In this document: positions 18,844-26,959 of the stretch, one piece after another
How the letters are laid out: each line of letters starts with the position of its first letter
Numbering within the stretch: the stretch's first letter is position 1
Assembly (NCBI GenBank): GCA_903898785.1
Contig: CAIUGU010000258.1
Span: 1-36,632 of the forward strand
Length of the DNA stretch: 36,632 nucleotides
Reading direction: 5' to 3'
Source of the DNA: an uncultured Pseudomonadota bacterium
GTDB lineage: Bacteria; Pseudomonadota; Gammaproteobacteria; Steroidobacterales; Steroidobacteraceae
Notes under the pieces: generated by a model
The model's input: only the letters and a program-made list of their open reading frames with translations
What the model was told of the DNA's origin: nothing
Databases searched by the model: none
Program-made: the position numbers and the translations under genes

Positions 18844-20238
18844 ATGAAACCCGCCGACCGCTTTGCCTTGTCACTGCTGCTGCCGCTGGCCTTCTGCCTG
18901 GCCGCGTGCGTGCCGCTGCCGTCACGCGATGATGCAGCCGTGGGCATCCCGGCCAACTGGGACCGTCCGGTGCCGGGGGGCGTCGATGTCTGGCCTGCGA
19001 GCGACTGGTGGCAAGGATTCTCCAGTCCGGAGCTCGACACGCTGATTGCCACCGCGAGGCAGAACAACCTCGACCTGTCCGCGGCCGCGGCGCGCCTGCT
19101 GCAGGCGCAGGGGCAGGCCCGCATCGCAGGGGTCGCGTTGCTGCCGACGCTGGATGGCAGCATCGGGACGTCGCGGGCCGGGATCGCCGCCAGCGACCGC
19201 GCCGAGAGCTCGTCGTTCACCGCTTCGTTGAGCGCCAGCTACGAGCTCGATTTCTGGGGCGCGAACCGGGCAGATGTCCTGTCTGCACAGGCTGCGCTGC
19301 GGAGCAGCCGCTACGACCGCGAGACCGTGGCCCTGACCGTCACGACCGGGGTGGCAAATACCTACCTCCAGGTCCTGTCGCTGCGCGAGAGGTTGGCCAC
19401 CGCCCGCCAGAACCTCGAGATCGCCGAGCGGGTCCTGGCCATCGTGCAGGCCCGCGTCCGCAGCGGGGCGGCCACGCGGCTCGATCTCGCGCAGCAACTG
19501 GGGACGGTGGCGGGGCAACGCGCGGCCGTTCCGCCGCTTGAGCAGCAGGAACGGGATGCGCTCAGCGCGCTTGCGATCCTGCTGGGTCGCCTGCCGCAGG
19601 GCTTCACCGTGCAAGGGGCGTCGCTGGAAGCCATCCAGATTCCCGCCGTGGTACCCGGCATGCCGTCCGACCTGCTGATGCGGCGGCCGGACCTGCGCCG
19701 GGCGGAATCGCAGCTCGATGCAGCGGATGCCAACGTGGCTGCGGCGCGTGCCGCGTTGTTCCCCAGCGTCCGGCTGACGGCCGGCAGCGGGGTGCAGAGC
19801 GGCGTGTTTTCGACGTTGTTCGACGAGAGTCCCGGGTTCAGCCTCGGCGTGTCCCTTGCGCGGACCCTGTTCGATTCCGGAAGGCTGGGCGCCCAGCGCG
19901 GGGTTGCCGAGGCGCGGCGGGTCGAACTCATCCAGGCCTACCGTACGACCGTGATCACCGCGTTCGCCGATGTCGACAAGGCGCTCGGCACCGCGGACAG
20001 CATCAGTCGGCAGCAGGAGCAGCAGGCTGTCCAGCTCGAGCAGGCGCGCATCGCGCTTGAGGTCGCCGAACTCCGTTACCGCGCGGGCGCAGTGGACCTG
20101 CTGACATTGCTGGACGCGCAGCGCACGCTGTACTCGGCGCAGGACCAGAGCCGCCAGCTCAAGCTCTCGCGGCTGCAGTCCGTCGTCACGCTGTTCCGCG
20201 TGCTGGGCGGCGGTTGGCAGGACGCGGGCGCGCTGTAG
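18844..20238 (+). CDS. Outer-membrane efflux lipoprotein, TolC / NodT family
   Basis: A 464-residue outer-membrane factor forming the exit duct of the pump encoded by macA-macB. The signal peptide ends in a lipobox (LAAC, Cys22), so it is lipid-anchored like OprM/NodT proteins. The two internally repeated OEP domains are visible: LLQAQGQARIAGVALLPTL in the first, SQLDAADANVAAARAALFPSV in the second, and the typical ALEVAELRYRAGAVDLLTLL near the C-terminus. Being 13 nt after macB, it is almost certainly co-transcribed. Whether it also serves other exporters cannot be told. Confidence 0.93.
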   Translation: MKPADRFALSLLLPLAFCLAACVPLPSRDDAAVGIPANWDRPVPGGVDVWPASDWWQGFSSPELDTLIATARQNNLDLSAAAARLLQAQGQARIAGVALLPTLDGSIGTSRAGIAASDRAESSSFTASLSASYELDFWGANRADVLSAQAALRSSRYDRETVALTVTTGVANTYLQVLSLRERLATARQNLEIAERVLAIVQARVRSGAATRLDLAQQLGTVAGQRAAVPPLEQQERDALSALAILLGRLPQGFTVQGASLEAIQIPAVVPGMPSDLLMRRPDLRRAESQLDAADANVAAARAALFPSVRLTAGSGVQSGVFSTLFDESPGFSLGVSLARTLFDSGRLGAQRGVAEARRVELIQAYRTTVITAFADVDKALGTADSISRQQEQQAVQLEQARIALEVAELRYRAGAVDLLTLLDAQRTLYSAQDQSRQLKLSRLQSVVTLFRVLGGGWQDAGAL

Positions 20239-20257
20239 CGGCCTCCTCAAGGTAAGA

Positions 20258-20284
20258 GCAGGCATTCCCTGATGGGTTGCCTGC
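20258..20284 (+). terminator. Stem-loop after the efflux operon
   Basis: GCAGGCA and TGCCTGC form a perfect 7-bp stem, continued inside by CCC/GGG around a TGAT loop. It lies 20 nt after the stop of the outer-membrane factor gene. There is no T run after it, so it may stabilise the 3' end or support factor-dependent termination. Confidence 0.45.
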
Positions 20285-20875
20285 GCAGCGCTCAATCGGG
20301 ATTGAGTTAAACGCGAGTCCGCGGACAGCCGGTCGCCACCGGGCCGACGGGGCCTCTCGCAGTGCAAGTTGCGCCGGCGGCAGGGAGCAACAAATTATGC
20401 CGCAGCGCAATAGCGATCATGACCCGCTGCTCTTCAGTCAGTCGAACCGCGGACTGATTGCAGAATCTGCACACATATCGCGCAGTCACGTTGCACCAAT
20501 GCCGGTCACGGTCGCGCGCAACGCACGCACATCCACGCGAACCTGAACGCGGCCCGGCGCGAGTGTCCCAGCCGGTCCAGCGCCGTTGCAACGCGGATGC
20601 CCGCGGCAGAATACGCTGCGAATCTGCGGTCCGCACGCGTTGCGCGATGCCGCGGAAACACTGTCCTGCAAGCGTGGAGCGCACATTGCAGGCCCCGCAT
20701 CGGCGTCCCCGGCAATGCGCCAGCCGTTGGTGCACGCAGGGCAACTGTCGGGAAATTTTGCAGGGCATCACCCACGGCTGAACGCACTCAAAGTGGACGA
20801 AAAAAAGCATCTGCCCAAAACGCTTTTCTCCCTATACAATCCGCGCCGCGAGCAAGGGTAGTCGCGTGATTTGCA

Positions 20876-20897
20876 GGCATTGACACGGCATTGACAC
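20876..20897. promoter_or_regulatory. Tandem 11-bp direct repeat, possible operator
   Basis: GGCATTGACAC occurs twice without a gap (20876-20886 and 20887-20897). An 11-bp period puts both copies on one face of the helix, as in binding sites of OmpR/PhoB-family regulators. On the minus strand each copy reads GTGTCAATGCC, sharing TGTCA with the Pho-box unit. Each plus-strand copy also contains a perfect TTGACA -35 hexamer, but no good -10 lies at the right distance. The regulator is unknown. Confidence 0.5.
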
Positions 20898-21075
20898 ACG
20901 CGGGCTTCAGGTTTTCGGGTCGAAGGTTTACTCTTGCGCGTGATTGTTTCCGGGAAAGAAAATGCTATTCTTGGAAACGATCGATCAGGCAAAATAGCCA
21001 ACCCCGGCGTCCGTCGTCGGGGGACAGATATTCGAGTTTCACTCTTCTAATACGAGAGACAGAGGCGGGATCAGC

Positions 21076-21714
21076 ATGGTATTGAATGAAGACTCTGGCT
21101 TTTTTACGCGGCGAAGCCTTCTCTTCTTCGTCATCGTCGGTATTCATGCGGCGCTGGTCTGGGTCCTGAACTCGGAACTATCGAGCAAGCTGGTACAGCT
21201 GATCGGTGGCCCGATGGAGACCACGATCATCGAAGAACTGCAGACTGAGGACGAACCGCCTCCGCCTCCGCCTCCGCCGGACATCGATGCACCTCCGCCG
21301 TTCGTGCCGGCGCCGGACATCGCGATTGCATTTGCACCTGACACCACCACGACCGCCATCCAGGCTGTCACGAATGCGCGTCCGCCTCCCGCGGCTCCGC
21401 CCCCGGCACCCGCAGCACGGGCTCCGGTCGTAGTGTTGCCGAAGCAGGATCCGCGGCGTGGCATCACCCAGCCCGAGTATCCGCCGGCCTCGCGCCGTGC
21501 CGGTGAGGCAGGTACGGTTCAGCTTCGTGTGTACGTGCTGGAGAACGGCCGCGTGCGTGAGGCACAGGTGTCGGCGTCCAGCGGCTTCCCGCGCCTCGAC
21601 GAGGCTGCGGTGCGCGAAGCGACCCGCGCCTGGCGATTCGTTCCAGGCACACAGGACGGCAAGCCTGCCGCCATGTGGCATGAAATCAAGGTGACGTTCC
21701 GGTTGACGGACTGA
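21076..21714 (+). CDS. tonB: TonB-family energy transducer
   Basis: A 212-residue inner-membrane protein that passes proton-motive energy from ExbB-ExbD to outer-membrane TonB-dependent receptors. A single signal-anchor helix lies at about 14-32 (LLFFVIVGIHAALVWVL). A periplasm-spanning proline-rich rod follows (eight prolines in a row near 61-68, more at 102-112), then the C-terminal TonB domain with QPEYPPASRRAGEAGTVQLR, SSGFPRLDEAAVRE and WRFVPGTQDG. GAGGCGGGA-like ribosome sequence precedes the ATG. It heads the cluster with exbB, exbD, exbD, an order known from Xanthomonas. A large hairpin separates it from exbB. Confidence 0.93.
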   Translation: MVLNEDSGFFTRRSLLFFVIVGIHAALVWVLNSELSSKLVQLIGGPMETTIIEELQTEDEPPPPPPPPDIDAPPPFVPAPDIAIAFAPDTTTTAIQAVTNARPPPAAPPPAPAARAPVVVLPKQDPRRGITQPEYPPASRRAGEAGTVQLRVYVLENGRVREAQVSASSGFPRLDEAAVREATRAWRFVPGTQDGKPAAMWHEIKVTFRLTD

Positions 21715-21728
21715 TCCATAGGGAAGAA

Positions 21729-21768
21729 GGGGTGCGGCGCAGCTGTCAATCCGACTGCGCCGCACCCC
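21729..21768 (+). terminator. Strong hairpin between tonB and exbB
   Basis: A perfect 14-bp GC-rich stem (GGGGTGCGGCGCAG, 21729-21742, with 21755-21768) and a 12-nt loop lie 14 nt after the tonB stop. No T run follows. It may attenuate read-through or separate mRNA stability of tonB from that of exbB. The following stretch (21780-21830) is AT-rich and could hold a separate exbB promoter, but no clean -35/-10 pair is seen. Confidence 0.6.
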
Positions 21769-21849
21769 GGTCGATCCGCTTTGAGTAACTGTTGATAACT
21801 ATTAACCAGTAACTTTTCGTTGTAAGAGCTTGCAGAGGACACAATTTCC

Positions 21850-22587
21850 ATGGCACCCGAGAACACCACAACAGTAGAAAATCCCTATGGCTTGGAAGCG
21901 CTTTGGTCGCAGGGGGATTTCGTTGCTAAAGGCACGCTTATCATCCTCGTGATCATGTCGCTGGTGTCCTGGTACATCATCTTCACGAAGCTCTGGGATC
22001 AGCGCCGTCTGGCCAAGCAGTACGAGCAGACCAAGAAGAACTTCTGGAACGCTGGCAGCCTGAAGGACGGCGCTTCCAAGCTCACGGGCAAGGGCCACAT
22101 CTTCCGCGGCATCGCCGAGGACGGCCTCAAGGCTGCCGAGCATCATGAAGGCCGCCTGACGGACCAGATCCCGCTGCACGAGTGGATCACCGTTTCGCTG
22201 TCGCGTTCGGTTGACCAGGTCAACAGCTACATTAAGAGCGGCCTGCCCTTCCTTGCATCCGTGGGTTCCACTTCACCCTTCGTCGGACTGTTCGGCACCG
22301 TGTGGGGTATCTATAACGCCCTCATCGCGATCGGTTTGGCTGGCCAGGCATCGATCGACAAGGTCGCGGGCCCCGTCGGTGAAGCCTTGATCATGACCGC
22401 CATCGGTCTGTTCGTCGCCGTTCCGGCCGTGCTGGGTTACAACTGGCTGCTGTCGCGCAACAAGACGATCCTCGAGAACGTGAACTACTTCGCTTCTGAC
22501 GTGCATTCGTACCTGGTCAGCGGCGCCCGCATGGAGGCCGCTGCTAACAAGGTTGCTCCTGCCGTCGCTCCTGCCGCGAAGAAGTAA
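21850..22587 (+). CDS. exbB: MotA/TolQ/ExbB proton-channel protein
   Basis: A 245-residue inner-membrane protein that forms the pentameric proton channel around ExbD and powers TonB. Three membrane helices are visible: about 28-47 (LIILVIMSLVSWYIIFTKLW), about 130-155 including the family signature GSTSPFVGLFGTVWGI, and about 178-200 (ALIMTAIGLFVAVPAVLGYN). A large cytoplasmic loop lies between the first two. AGAGGA is ten bases before the ATG. ExbB rather than TolQ is chosen because tonB and exbD genes flank it and no tol or pal gene is present. Confidence 0.95.
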   Translation: MAPENTTTVENPYGLEALWSQGDFVAKGTLIILVIMSLVSWYIIFTKLWDQRRLAKQYEQTKKNFWNAGSLKDGASKLTGKGHIFRGIAEDGLKAAEHHEGRLTDQIPLHEWITVSLSRSVDQVNSYIKSGLPFLASVGSTSPFVGLFGTVWGIYNALIAIGLAGQASIDKVAGPVGEALIMTAIGLFVAVPAVLGYNWLLSRNKTILENVNYFASDVHSYLVSGARMEAAANKVAPAVAPAAKK

Positions 22588-22618
22588 TCACCTGCGTCAG
22601 GTTCTGGAGTAATTTCTT

Positions 22619-23056
22619 ATGAGCATGAGCGTAGGAAGCGAGGGCGGCGAGGAGGAGGCAATCTCCACCATCAATACCACGCCGCTCGTCGACGTGATGT
22701 TGGTGCTGCTGATCATCTTCCTGATCACGGTCCCGGTCATCACCAAGACGATTCCGTTGGAGTTGCCCGATGCGGCCAACATCCCGACGGAAACGAAGCC
22801 GGAGAACATTACGGTCGCCATCGACAAAGAGGGCAAGATCTTCTGGAATCTGGTCGAGATGGCTTCGTCGGAGGCATTGCTGGAACAGGCCAAGACGGTT
22901 GCTGTTCTGACGCCGCAACCCGAGATTCACATCCGTGCCGACAAGGAAGTCCGGTACGAGTATGTGGGTCGGACCATCGTTCTGGTGCAGCGTGCAGGCA
23001 TCCTGAAGGTCGGTTTCATCACTGAGCCGCCCGCCAGGGCCGCCGCGCGCCGCTAA
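22619..23056 (+). CDS. exbD: ExbD/TolR biopolymer transport protein, first copy
   Basis: A 145-residue protein with one N-terminal membrane helix and a periplasmic domain. The helix carries the essential proton-relay aspartate (Asp25 in TTPLVDVMLVLLIIFLI). The periplasmic part, with EIHIRADKEVRYEYVGRTIVLVQRAGI, follows the ExbD fold. It sits 31 nt after exbB and 24 nt before a second exbD. In Xanthomonas, ExbD1 is needed for iron uptake while ExbD2 has a more specialised role; which copy corresponds to which here is not settled by sequence alone. Confidence 0.94.
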   Translation: MSMSVGSEGGEEEAISTINTTPLVDVMLVLLIIFLITVPVITKTIPLELPDAANIPTETKPENITVAIDKEGKIFWNLVEMASSEALLEQAKTVAVLTPQPEIHIRADKEVRYEYVGRTIVLVQRAGILKVGFITEPPARAAARR

Positions 23057-23080
23057 AGTCGGTTTCTAGGAGCAAATATC

Positions 23081-23497
23081 ATGGGTATGAGCGCGGGATC
23101 GGCGGATGGCGAGCCGATGATGGAAATCAACACGACGCCGTTGATCGACGTCATGTTGGTGTTGCTGATCATGTTCATCATCACCATTCCGGTGATGACA
23201 CATGCCGTGAAGCTGGATATGCCCCAGAAGACGCCGCCGACCGACAATCCGGTGCAGCCGGAAGTCATCGACATCGAAATCGATTTCGACGGCACGATCC
23301 TCTGGAACGGCACTCCTTCGACACAAGCTCAGGTGGAAGGGTATTTCAGGTCCGAATCTCAGAAGAGCCCGGTCCCTGAACTCCACGTTCGACCCAACCG
23401 TCGTGCCAAGTACGAAGTGGTGGCCAACGTCCTCGCTGCGGCGCAGCGAAACGGCATCACGAAGATTGGCTTCGTCGGGAACGAACAGTTCATGTAG
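23081..23497 (+). CDS. exbD: ExbD/TolR biopolymer transport protein, second copy
   Basis: A 138-residue paralogue of the preceding gene, with the same layout: a short cytoplasmic N-terminus, a membrane helix with Asp23 (TTPLIDVMLVLLIMFIITI) and a periplasmic domain ending ANVLAAAQRNGITKIGFVGNEQFM. It retains the key aspartate, so it should be functional. The two copies are well diverged outside the helix, arguing for an old duplication with separate roles. A 15-bp hairpin follows the stop. Confidence 0.94.
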   Translation: MGMSAGSADGEPMMEINTTPLIDVMLVLLIMFIITIPVMTHAVKLDMPQKTPPTDNPVQPEVIDIEIDFDGTILWNGTPSTQAQVEGYFRSESQKSPVPELHVRPNRRAKYEVVANVLAAAQRNGITKIGFVGNEQFM

Positions 23498-23507
23498 ATG
23501 TCTAGGC

Positions 23508-23543
23508 TAACGAGCGCTCCGGGTTTAACCGGAGCGCTCGTTA
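23508..23543 (+). terminator. 15-bp hairpin after the second exbD
   Basis: TAACGAGCGCTCCGG (23508-23522) pairs exactly with CCGGAGCGCTCGTTA (23529-23543) around a 6-nt loop (GTTTAA), 10 nt after the stop. The downstream bases (ATTCCAATTTC) are only mildly T-rich, so partial termination before the TPR gene is likely. Confidence 0.65.
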
Positions 23544-23574
23544 ATTCCAATTTCAGCCGCAGATTGAGGCGACT

Positions 23575-24816
23575 ATGAGAGCAGTACGTGCATTGACTCT
23601 GGGGATCAGCCTGGCACTGGGTGGTGGCTTGGCCACTGCTGCATTGTTGCCGACACTTGTCTTGGCAGGCGAGCCTGCCCCGTCGATCGGTCCCAAGGTT
23701 GGCAAGCCGATGAAGGCTGCCCAGGACGCGATGAAGGCAAAGAACTGGGCCGAGGCGCTTGCCAAGGTCAAGGAAGCACAGGCGATAGAGGGCAAGACCC
23801 CCTTCGAGGAATATCAGATCAATGAATTCCTGGGCTTCATCCTGATCAACCAGAAGGATTATGCCGGTGCTGCCGCTGCCTTCGAGAAGAACATCAATTC
23901 GGGGCAGGTGCCTGCCGCCGAACTCAACAACAAGCTGAAGACGGTTGCCCAGCTGACCTTCCAGACGAAGCAGTATCCGAAGGCAATCGACTACACCGGC
24001 CGTTACCTGAAGGCCGTGCCGGGCGAAGCCGACATGCAGATCCTGCTGGCCCAGGCTTATTACCTCCAGAAGAACTACAAGGGCGCGGCTGAAGCTGCCA
24101 TGCCCGCCATCGTCGCCACAGAGCGTGCCGGCAAGAAGCCTGACGAAAACTGGCTGCTGCTGATGATGCGCTCGAACTACGAGCTCAACGACAATGGCGG
24201 TATCCAGACGTCGCTCGAGAAGCTCGTGCGCCACTACCCGAAGCCCGATTACTGGGACGGATTGCTGGCCACCATGGCCAAGACGGGTGACCGCAATGAC
24301 CGCCTGACGCTCGGCATCTATCGCCTGCGTCTGGAAACGGGCACGCTGAAGCGGGCTGACGACTACGTTGAGATGGGCCAGCTCGCGATCGATGCGGGTG
24401 TCCCTGGCGAGGCTCAGCAGGTCGTCGAGGCCGGTTTTGCCAACAAGCTCCTCGACGTACCCGAGAGCAAGGCGCGCAATGAGCGTCTGCTGGCCTCTGC
24501 GAAGAAGCTTGCTGACGAAGACAAGGCCACGATTGCGAACGAAGCCAAGGCTGCCCAGTCGGCTGCCAGCGGCCAGGCTGACGTCGGCGTCGGTCAGGCG
24601 TACCTCAGCTACGGCCAGTACGACCAGGCGATCGAGGCCCTCGAGCGCGGCATCAAGAAGGGCGGCGTGAAGCTCCCCGAAGAAGCGCAGATCAGCCTCG
24701 GCATTGCGTACCTGAAGAAGGGCCAGAAGGCCCAGGCCCAGACGGCATTCAAGGCGGTCACGGGCGATTCGCCCTGGGCGCGTCTCGCTGGCCTGTGGGC
24801 TCTGCGCGCTTCCTGA
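23575..24816 (+). CDS. Periplasmic tetratricopeptide-repeat protein of the tonB-exb cluster
   Basis: A 413-residue protein with a Sec signal peptide (GISLALGGGLATAALLPTLVLA, cleavage near residue 32) and TPR-type helix pairs: WAEALAKVKEAQAI (about 60-73), DYAGAAAAFEKNI, QYPKAIDYTGRYLKAV, NYKGAAEAAMPAIV, then QYDQAIEALERGIKKG and QKAQAQTAFKAV near the C-terminus. The middle (about 230-330) is lysine/alanine-rich. TPR proteins accompany several TonB systems (for example TtpC in Vibrio), where they aid energy transfer; that this one does the same is inference from position. A hairpin separates it from exbD and a terminator follows. Confidence 0.85.
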   Translation: MRAVRALTLGISLALGGGLATAALLPTLVLAGEPAPSIGPKVGKPMKAAQDAMKAKNWAEALAKVKEAQAIEGKTPFEEYQINEFLGFILINQKDYAGAAAAFEKNINSGQVPAAELNNKLKTVAQLTFQTKQYPKAIDYTGRYLKAVPGEADMQILLAQAYYLQKNYKGAAEAAMPAIVATERAGKKPDENWLLLMMRSNYELNDNGGIQTSLEKLVRHYPKPDYWDGLLATMAKTGDRNDRLTLGIYRLRLETGTLKRADDYVEMGQLAIDAGVPGEAQQVVEAGFANKLLDVPESKARNERLLASAKKLADEDKATIANEAKAAQSAASGQADVGVGQAYLSYGQYDQAIEALERGIKKGGVKLPEEAQISLGIAYLKKGQKAQAQTAFKAVTGDSPWARLAGLWALRAS

Positions 24817-24841
24817 TCCGATCACATCGGACTGAAGGAGA

Positions 24842-24882
24842 GGCTCGCGTCTGGCTAACCGCCGCGCGGGCCTTTTCTTTTT
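24842..24882 (+). terminator. Rho-independent terminator of the tonB-exb-TPR cluster
   Basis: GGCTCGCG (24842-24849) pairs with CGCGGGCC (24865-24872) with one G-U pair, followed directly by TTTTCTTTTT (24873-24882). This is the clearest intrinsic terminator in the window. It ends 11 nt before the lipA ATG, so lipA must be read through it or start within it. Confidence 0.75.
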
Positions 24883-24893
24883 GAGGTTCCCGA

Positions 24894-25958
24894 ATGGGTG
24901 AGTTCAAAGGCATCCCGATCGTCGATTCCCAGCCCGCCGGGACTCGACCGGCGCCTGTCCCGAGTGGAGCCAAGTACCAGACGCCGCAGGGATTCACGGC
25001 CATCAAGGATGGCGTGAAGTCGTCGGCCAATGCCGGCGCATTCGTGCCGGGCCGCAAGCCCGAGTGGCTTCGGGCCCAGCTGCCTGTCGGGCAACGCTAC
25101 GACGCGGTGCGTTCCGTCGTCCACGAGCATCGCCTCGCCACCGTGTGCGAAGAGGCGAAGTGCCCGAACATCGGCGAGTGCTGGAATGCCGGCACCGCCA
25201 CGTTGATGTTGATGGGCGCGGTCTGCACCCGCGCCTGCCGCTTCTGTGCCGTCGATACCGGCAATCCCCGCGGCTGGCTCGACGCGGACGAACCGCGCAA
25301 CACCGCCAAGACCGTCGAGCTCATGCGCCTCAAGTATGTCGTGCTGACGTCGGTCAACCGCGATGACCTCGCCGATGGCGGGGCGGCTCACTTCGCCGCC
25401 TGTGTCCGCGAGATCAAGACCCTGAATCCCGGTACTGCAGTCGAGGCGCTCACGCCCGATTTTCAGGGCGTGCTGACCGATGTCGAAACCGTGGTCGACA
25501 GCGGTCTCGATGTGTTCGCCCAGAACGTGGAGACGGTTCGCCGCCTGACCCACCCGGTTCGCGATCCGCGCGCGGGTTACGAGCAGACGTTGAGGGTGCT
25601 CGCGCATGCCAAGCAGCACCGTCCCGACGTGCTGACCAAGACCAGCCTGATGCTCGGGCTCGGGGAATCGGAAACCGAGATCGGCGAGACGATGGACGAC
25701 CTGCGCGCGGTCGGCGTGGACATCCTGACGCTCGGGCAGTACCTGCAGCCAACCGTCAATCACCTGGCCATCGAACGCTGGGTCACCCCTGAGGAGTTCG
25801 CACGGTACCGCCAATGGGGCCTTGGGAAGGGATTCCGCGAGTGCGTGTCGGGCCCGCTTGTTCGCTCGAGCTACCGCGCCGAGCAGGCGCTCAAGGGCAA
25901 TAATGTCGGCCTGGGCGCGAACGGGATTGCAGACAGGAATGAGTCCGGCCCTGCCTGA
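24894..25958 (+). CDS. lipA: Lipoyl synthase
   Basis: A 354-residue radical-SAM enzyme that inserts two sulfurs into the octanoyl chain on lipoyl domains. Both clusters are present: the auxiliary 4Fe-4S ligands Cys85, Cys90 and Cys96 ([12 protein letters not shown]), with the serine ligand in the C-terminal VRSSYRAEQ, and the radical-SAM CTRACRFC (Cys111, Cys115, Cys118). An N-terminal extension of about 60 residues precedes the conserved KPEWLR. GAGG lies seven bases before the ATG. It is followed by lipB, which makes its octanoylated substrate; the usual gammaproteobacterial order lipB-lipA is reversed here. Confidence 0.97.
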   Translation: MGEFKGIPIVDSQPAGTRPAPVPSGAKYQTPQGFTAIKDGVKSSANAGAFVPGRKPEWLRAQLPVGQRYDAVRSVVHEHRLATVCEEAKCPNIGECWNAGTATLMLMGAVCTRACRFCAVDTGNPRGWLDADEPRNTAKTVELMRLKYVVLTSVNRDDLADGGAAHFAACVREIKTLNPGTAVEALTPDFQGVLTDVETVVDSGLDVFAQNVETVRRLTHPVRDPRAGYEQTLRVLAHAKQHRPDVLTKTSLMLGLGESETEIGETMDDLRAVGVDILTLGQYLQPTVNHLAIERWVTPEEFARYRQWGLGKGFRECVSGPLVRSSYRAEQALKGNNVGLGANGIADRNESGPA

Positions 25959-26006
25959 TTCCCCGCGGGCGCCGCGCTTGCCCGGAGTCGCGCCGTTGAA
26001 CGCACA

Positions 26007-26693
26007 ATGAGCAGCATTCCAACCCTCTCCCCGGTTCCCCCTCCGCCCACGCCGGTGCTGCGCTGGCTCGGCCGGGTGCCCTATGAGCCCACGTGGCGCG
26101 CGATGCAGGAGCTCAATCGCACCCGCACCGCGGACACCCGCGACGAAATCTGGTTCCTGGAGCACGACCCCGTCTTCACGCTCGGACTGAACGGCAGGAA
26201 CGAGCATGTACTCGCTGCTGGCGATATCCCGGTCATCAACACGGATCGCGGCGGGCAGGTGACGTACCACGGCCCGGGCCAGCTCGTGGTCTATCCGCTG
26301 CTCGACCTGAAGCGCTACGAATTCACGGTCCGCGAGCTGGTGCTGTGGCTGGAGAACGCGACGATTGCCGCCGCGGCCCGCTGGGGCATCGAAGCCGCCG
26401 GCCGTCGCGATGCGCCGGGCGTGTATGTCGCGGGCGCGAAGCTCGCGAGCCTCGGGTTGCGGATCCGACAGGGCGGCTCCTACCACGGCCTCGCGCTCAA
26501 CGTGGCGCTCGACCTCGAGCCTTTCCAGCGCATCAACCCCTGCGGCTACGTCGGCCTGCAGGTCACGCAGCTCAGCACGTTGGGAGGTCCGAGCGACCTC
26601 AAGACGGTGGCCAAGGTCATGGCCGAGGAACTGTTCGCGGGATTGGGCCTCGCAAACGGCAGCGATACTGCCGTCCGCATCGACGGGCTGTAA
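26007..26693 (+). CDS. lipB: Octanoyl-ACP:protein N-octanoyltransferase
   Basis: A 228-residue transferase that moves octanoate from acyl carrier protein to the lysine of lipoyl domains, giving LipA its substrate. Signatures are [21 protein letters not shown], the catalytic lysine in [10 protein letters not shown] and the catalytic cysteine in INPCGY. No strong ribosome site precedes ATG 26007, and the gap from lipA is 48 nt. It converges on ybeD with only five bases between the stop codons. Confidence 0.96.
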   Translation: MSSIPTLSPVPPPPTPVLRWLGRVPYEPTWRAMQELNRTRTADTRDEIWFLEHDPVFTLGLNGRNEHVLAAGDIPVINTDRGGQVTYHGPGQLVVYPLLDLKRYEFTVRELVLWLENATIAAAARWGIEAAGRRDAPGVYVAGAKLASLGLRIRQGGSYHGLALNVALDLEPFQRINPCGYVGLQVTQLSTLGGPSDLKTVAKVMAEELFAGLGLANGSDTAVRIDGL

Positions 26694-26698
26694 CCGCC

Positions 26699-26959
26699 TT
26701 ACAGGACGATCAGCACGTGCTCGCAGGACGTGAGCTCGCGGTACAGGCCGTCAAGCTGCGCCTTGCTGGTCGCGCGGATCGTGTACGTCAGCCCCAGGTA
26801 GTTCCCGTCGCGACTTGGCCGCTCCTCGATCATGGAGGCATCGACCTCGCCGGCATGCCGGCTGATGATGCCAATCACGAGGCTGCGGAAGTCGTCCGTC
26901 GGGCGACCCATGATCTTGAGCGGGAAGTCGCAGGGGAATTCAAACAGCGTGTCCGTCAT
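26699..26959 (-). CDS. ybeD: YbeD-family (DUF493) protein
   Basis: An 86-residue protein of the YbeD family, an ACT-like fold of unsettled function often located between dacA and lipB. It opens with FEFPCDFPLKIMG, typical of the family, and contains the conserved VIGIISRHAGEV and GLTYTIRATSKAQLDGLYREL. A regulatory role in lipoate synthesis has been proposed from position only. The ATG overlaps the stop of the aminotransferase gene (ATGA), so it is the last gene of the long minus-strand series. Confidence 0.93.
   Translation of the reverse strand: MTDTLFEFPCDFPLKIMGRPTDDFRSLVIGIISRHAGEVDASMIEERPSRDGNYLGLTYTIRATSKAQLDGLYRELTSCEHVLIVL

Larger units (their letters stand above)
20239..21075. other. 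837-nt intergenic region without a convincing gene
   Basis: Open frames on both strands here are short and arginine/serine/cysteine-rich, without family signatures or ribosome sites, so I call no gene. It holds a stem-loop (20258-20284), a palindrome CTCAATCGGGATTGAG (20291-20306), the self-complementary CGTTGCAACG (20584-20593), a tandem 11-bp repeat (20876-20897), and an increasingly AT-rich stretch toward tonB with several weak promoter-like boxes (for example TATTCT at 20966-20971). I do not recognise tmRNA, 6S, RNase P or tRNA sequence. It may be a long regulatory leader or hold an unknown small RNA. Confidence 0.6.

Noticed and set aside
20307-20810. Minus-strand open frame of 167 codons, and several plus-strand frames, in the gap before tonB
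   Set aside because: Cys/Arg-rich products, no ribosome site, no domain, and overlapping frames of similar quality on both strands.
20880-20920. tonB promoter based on the TTGACA hexamers
   Set aside because: The hexamers are part of the tandem repeat, and no acceptable -10 lies 15-19 bp downstream of either.
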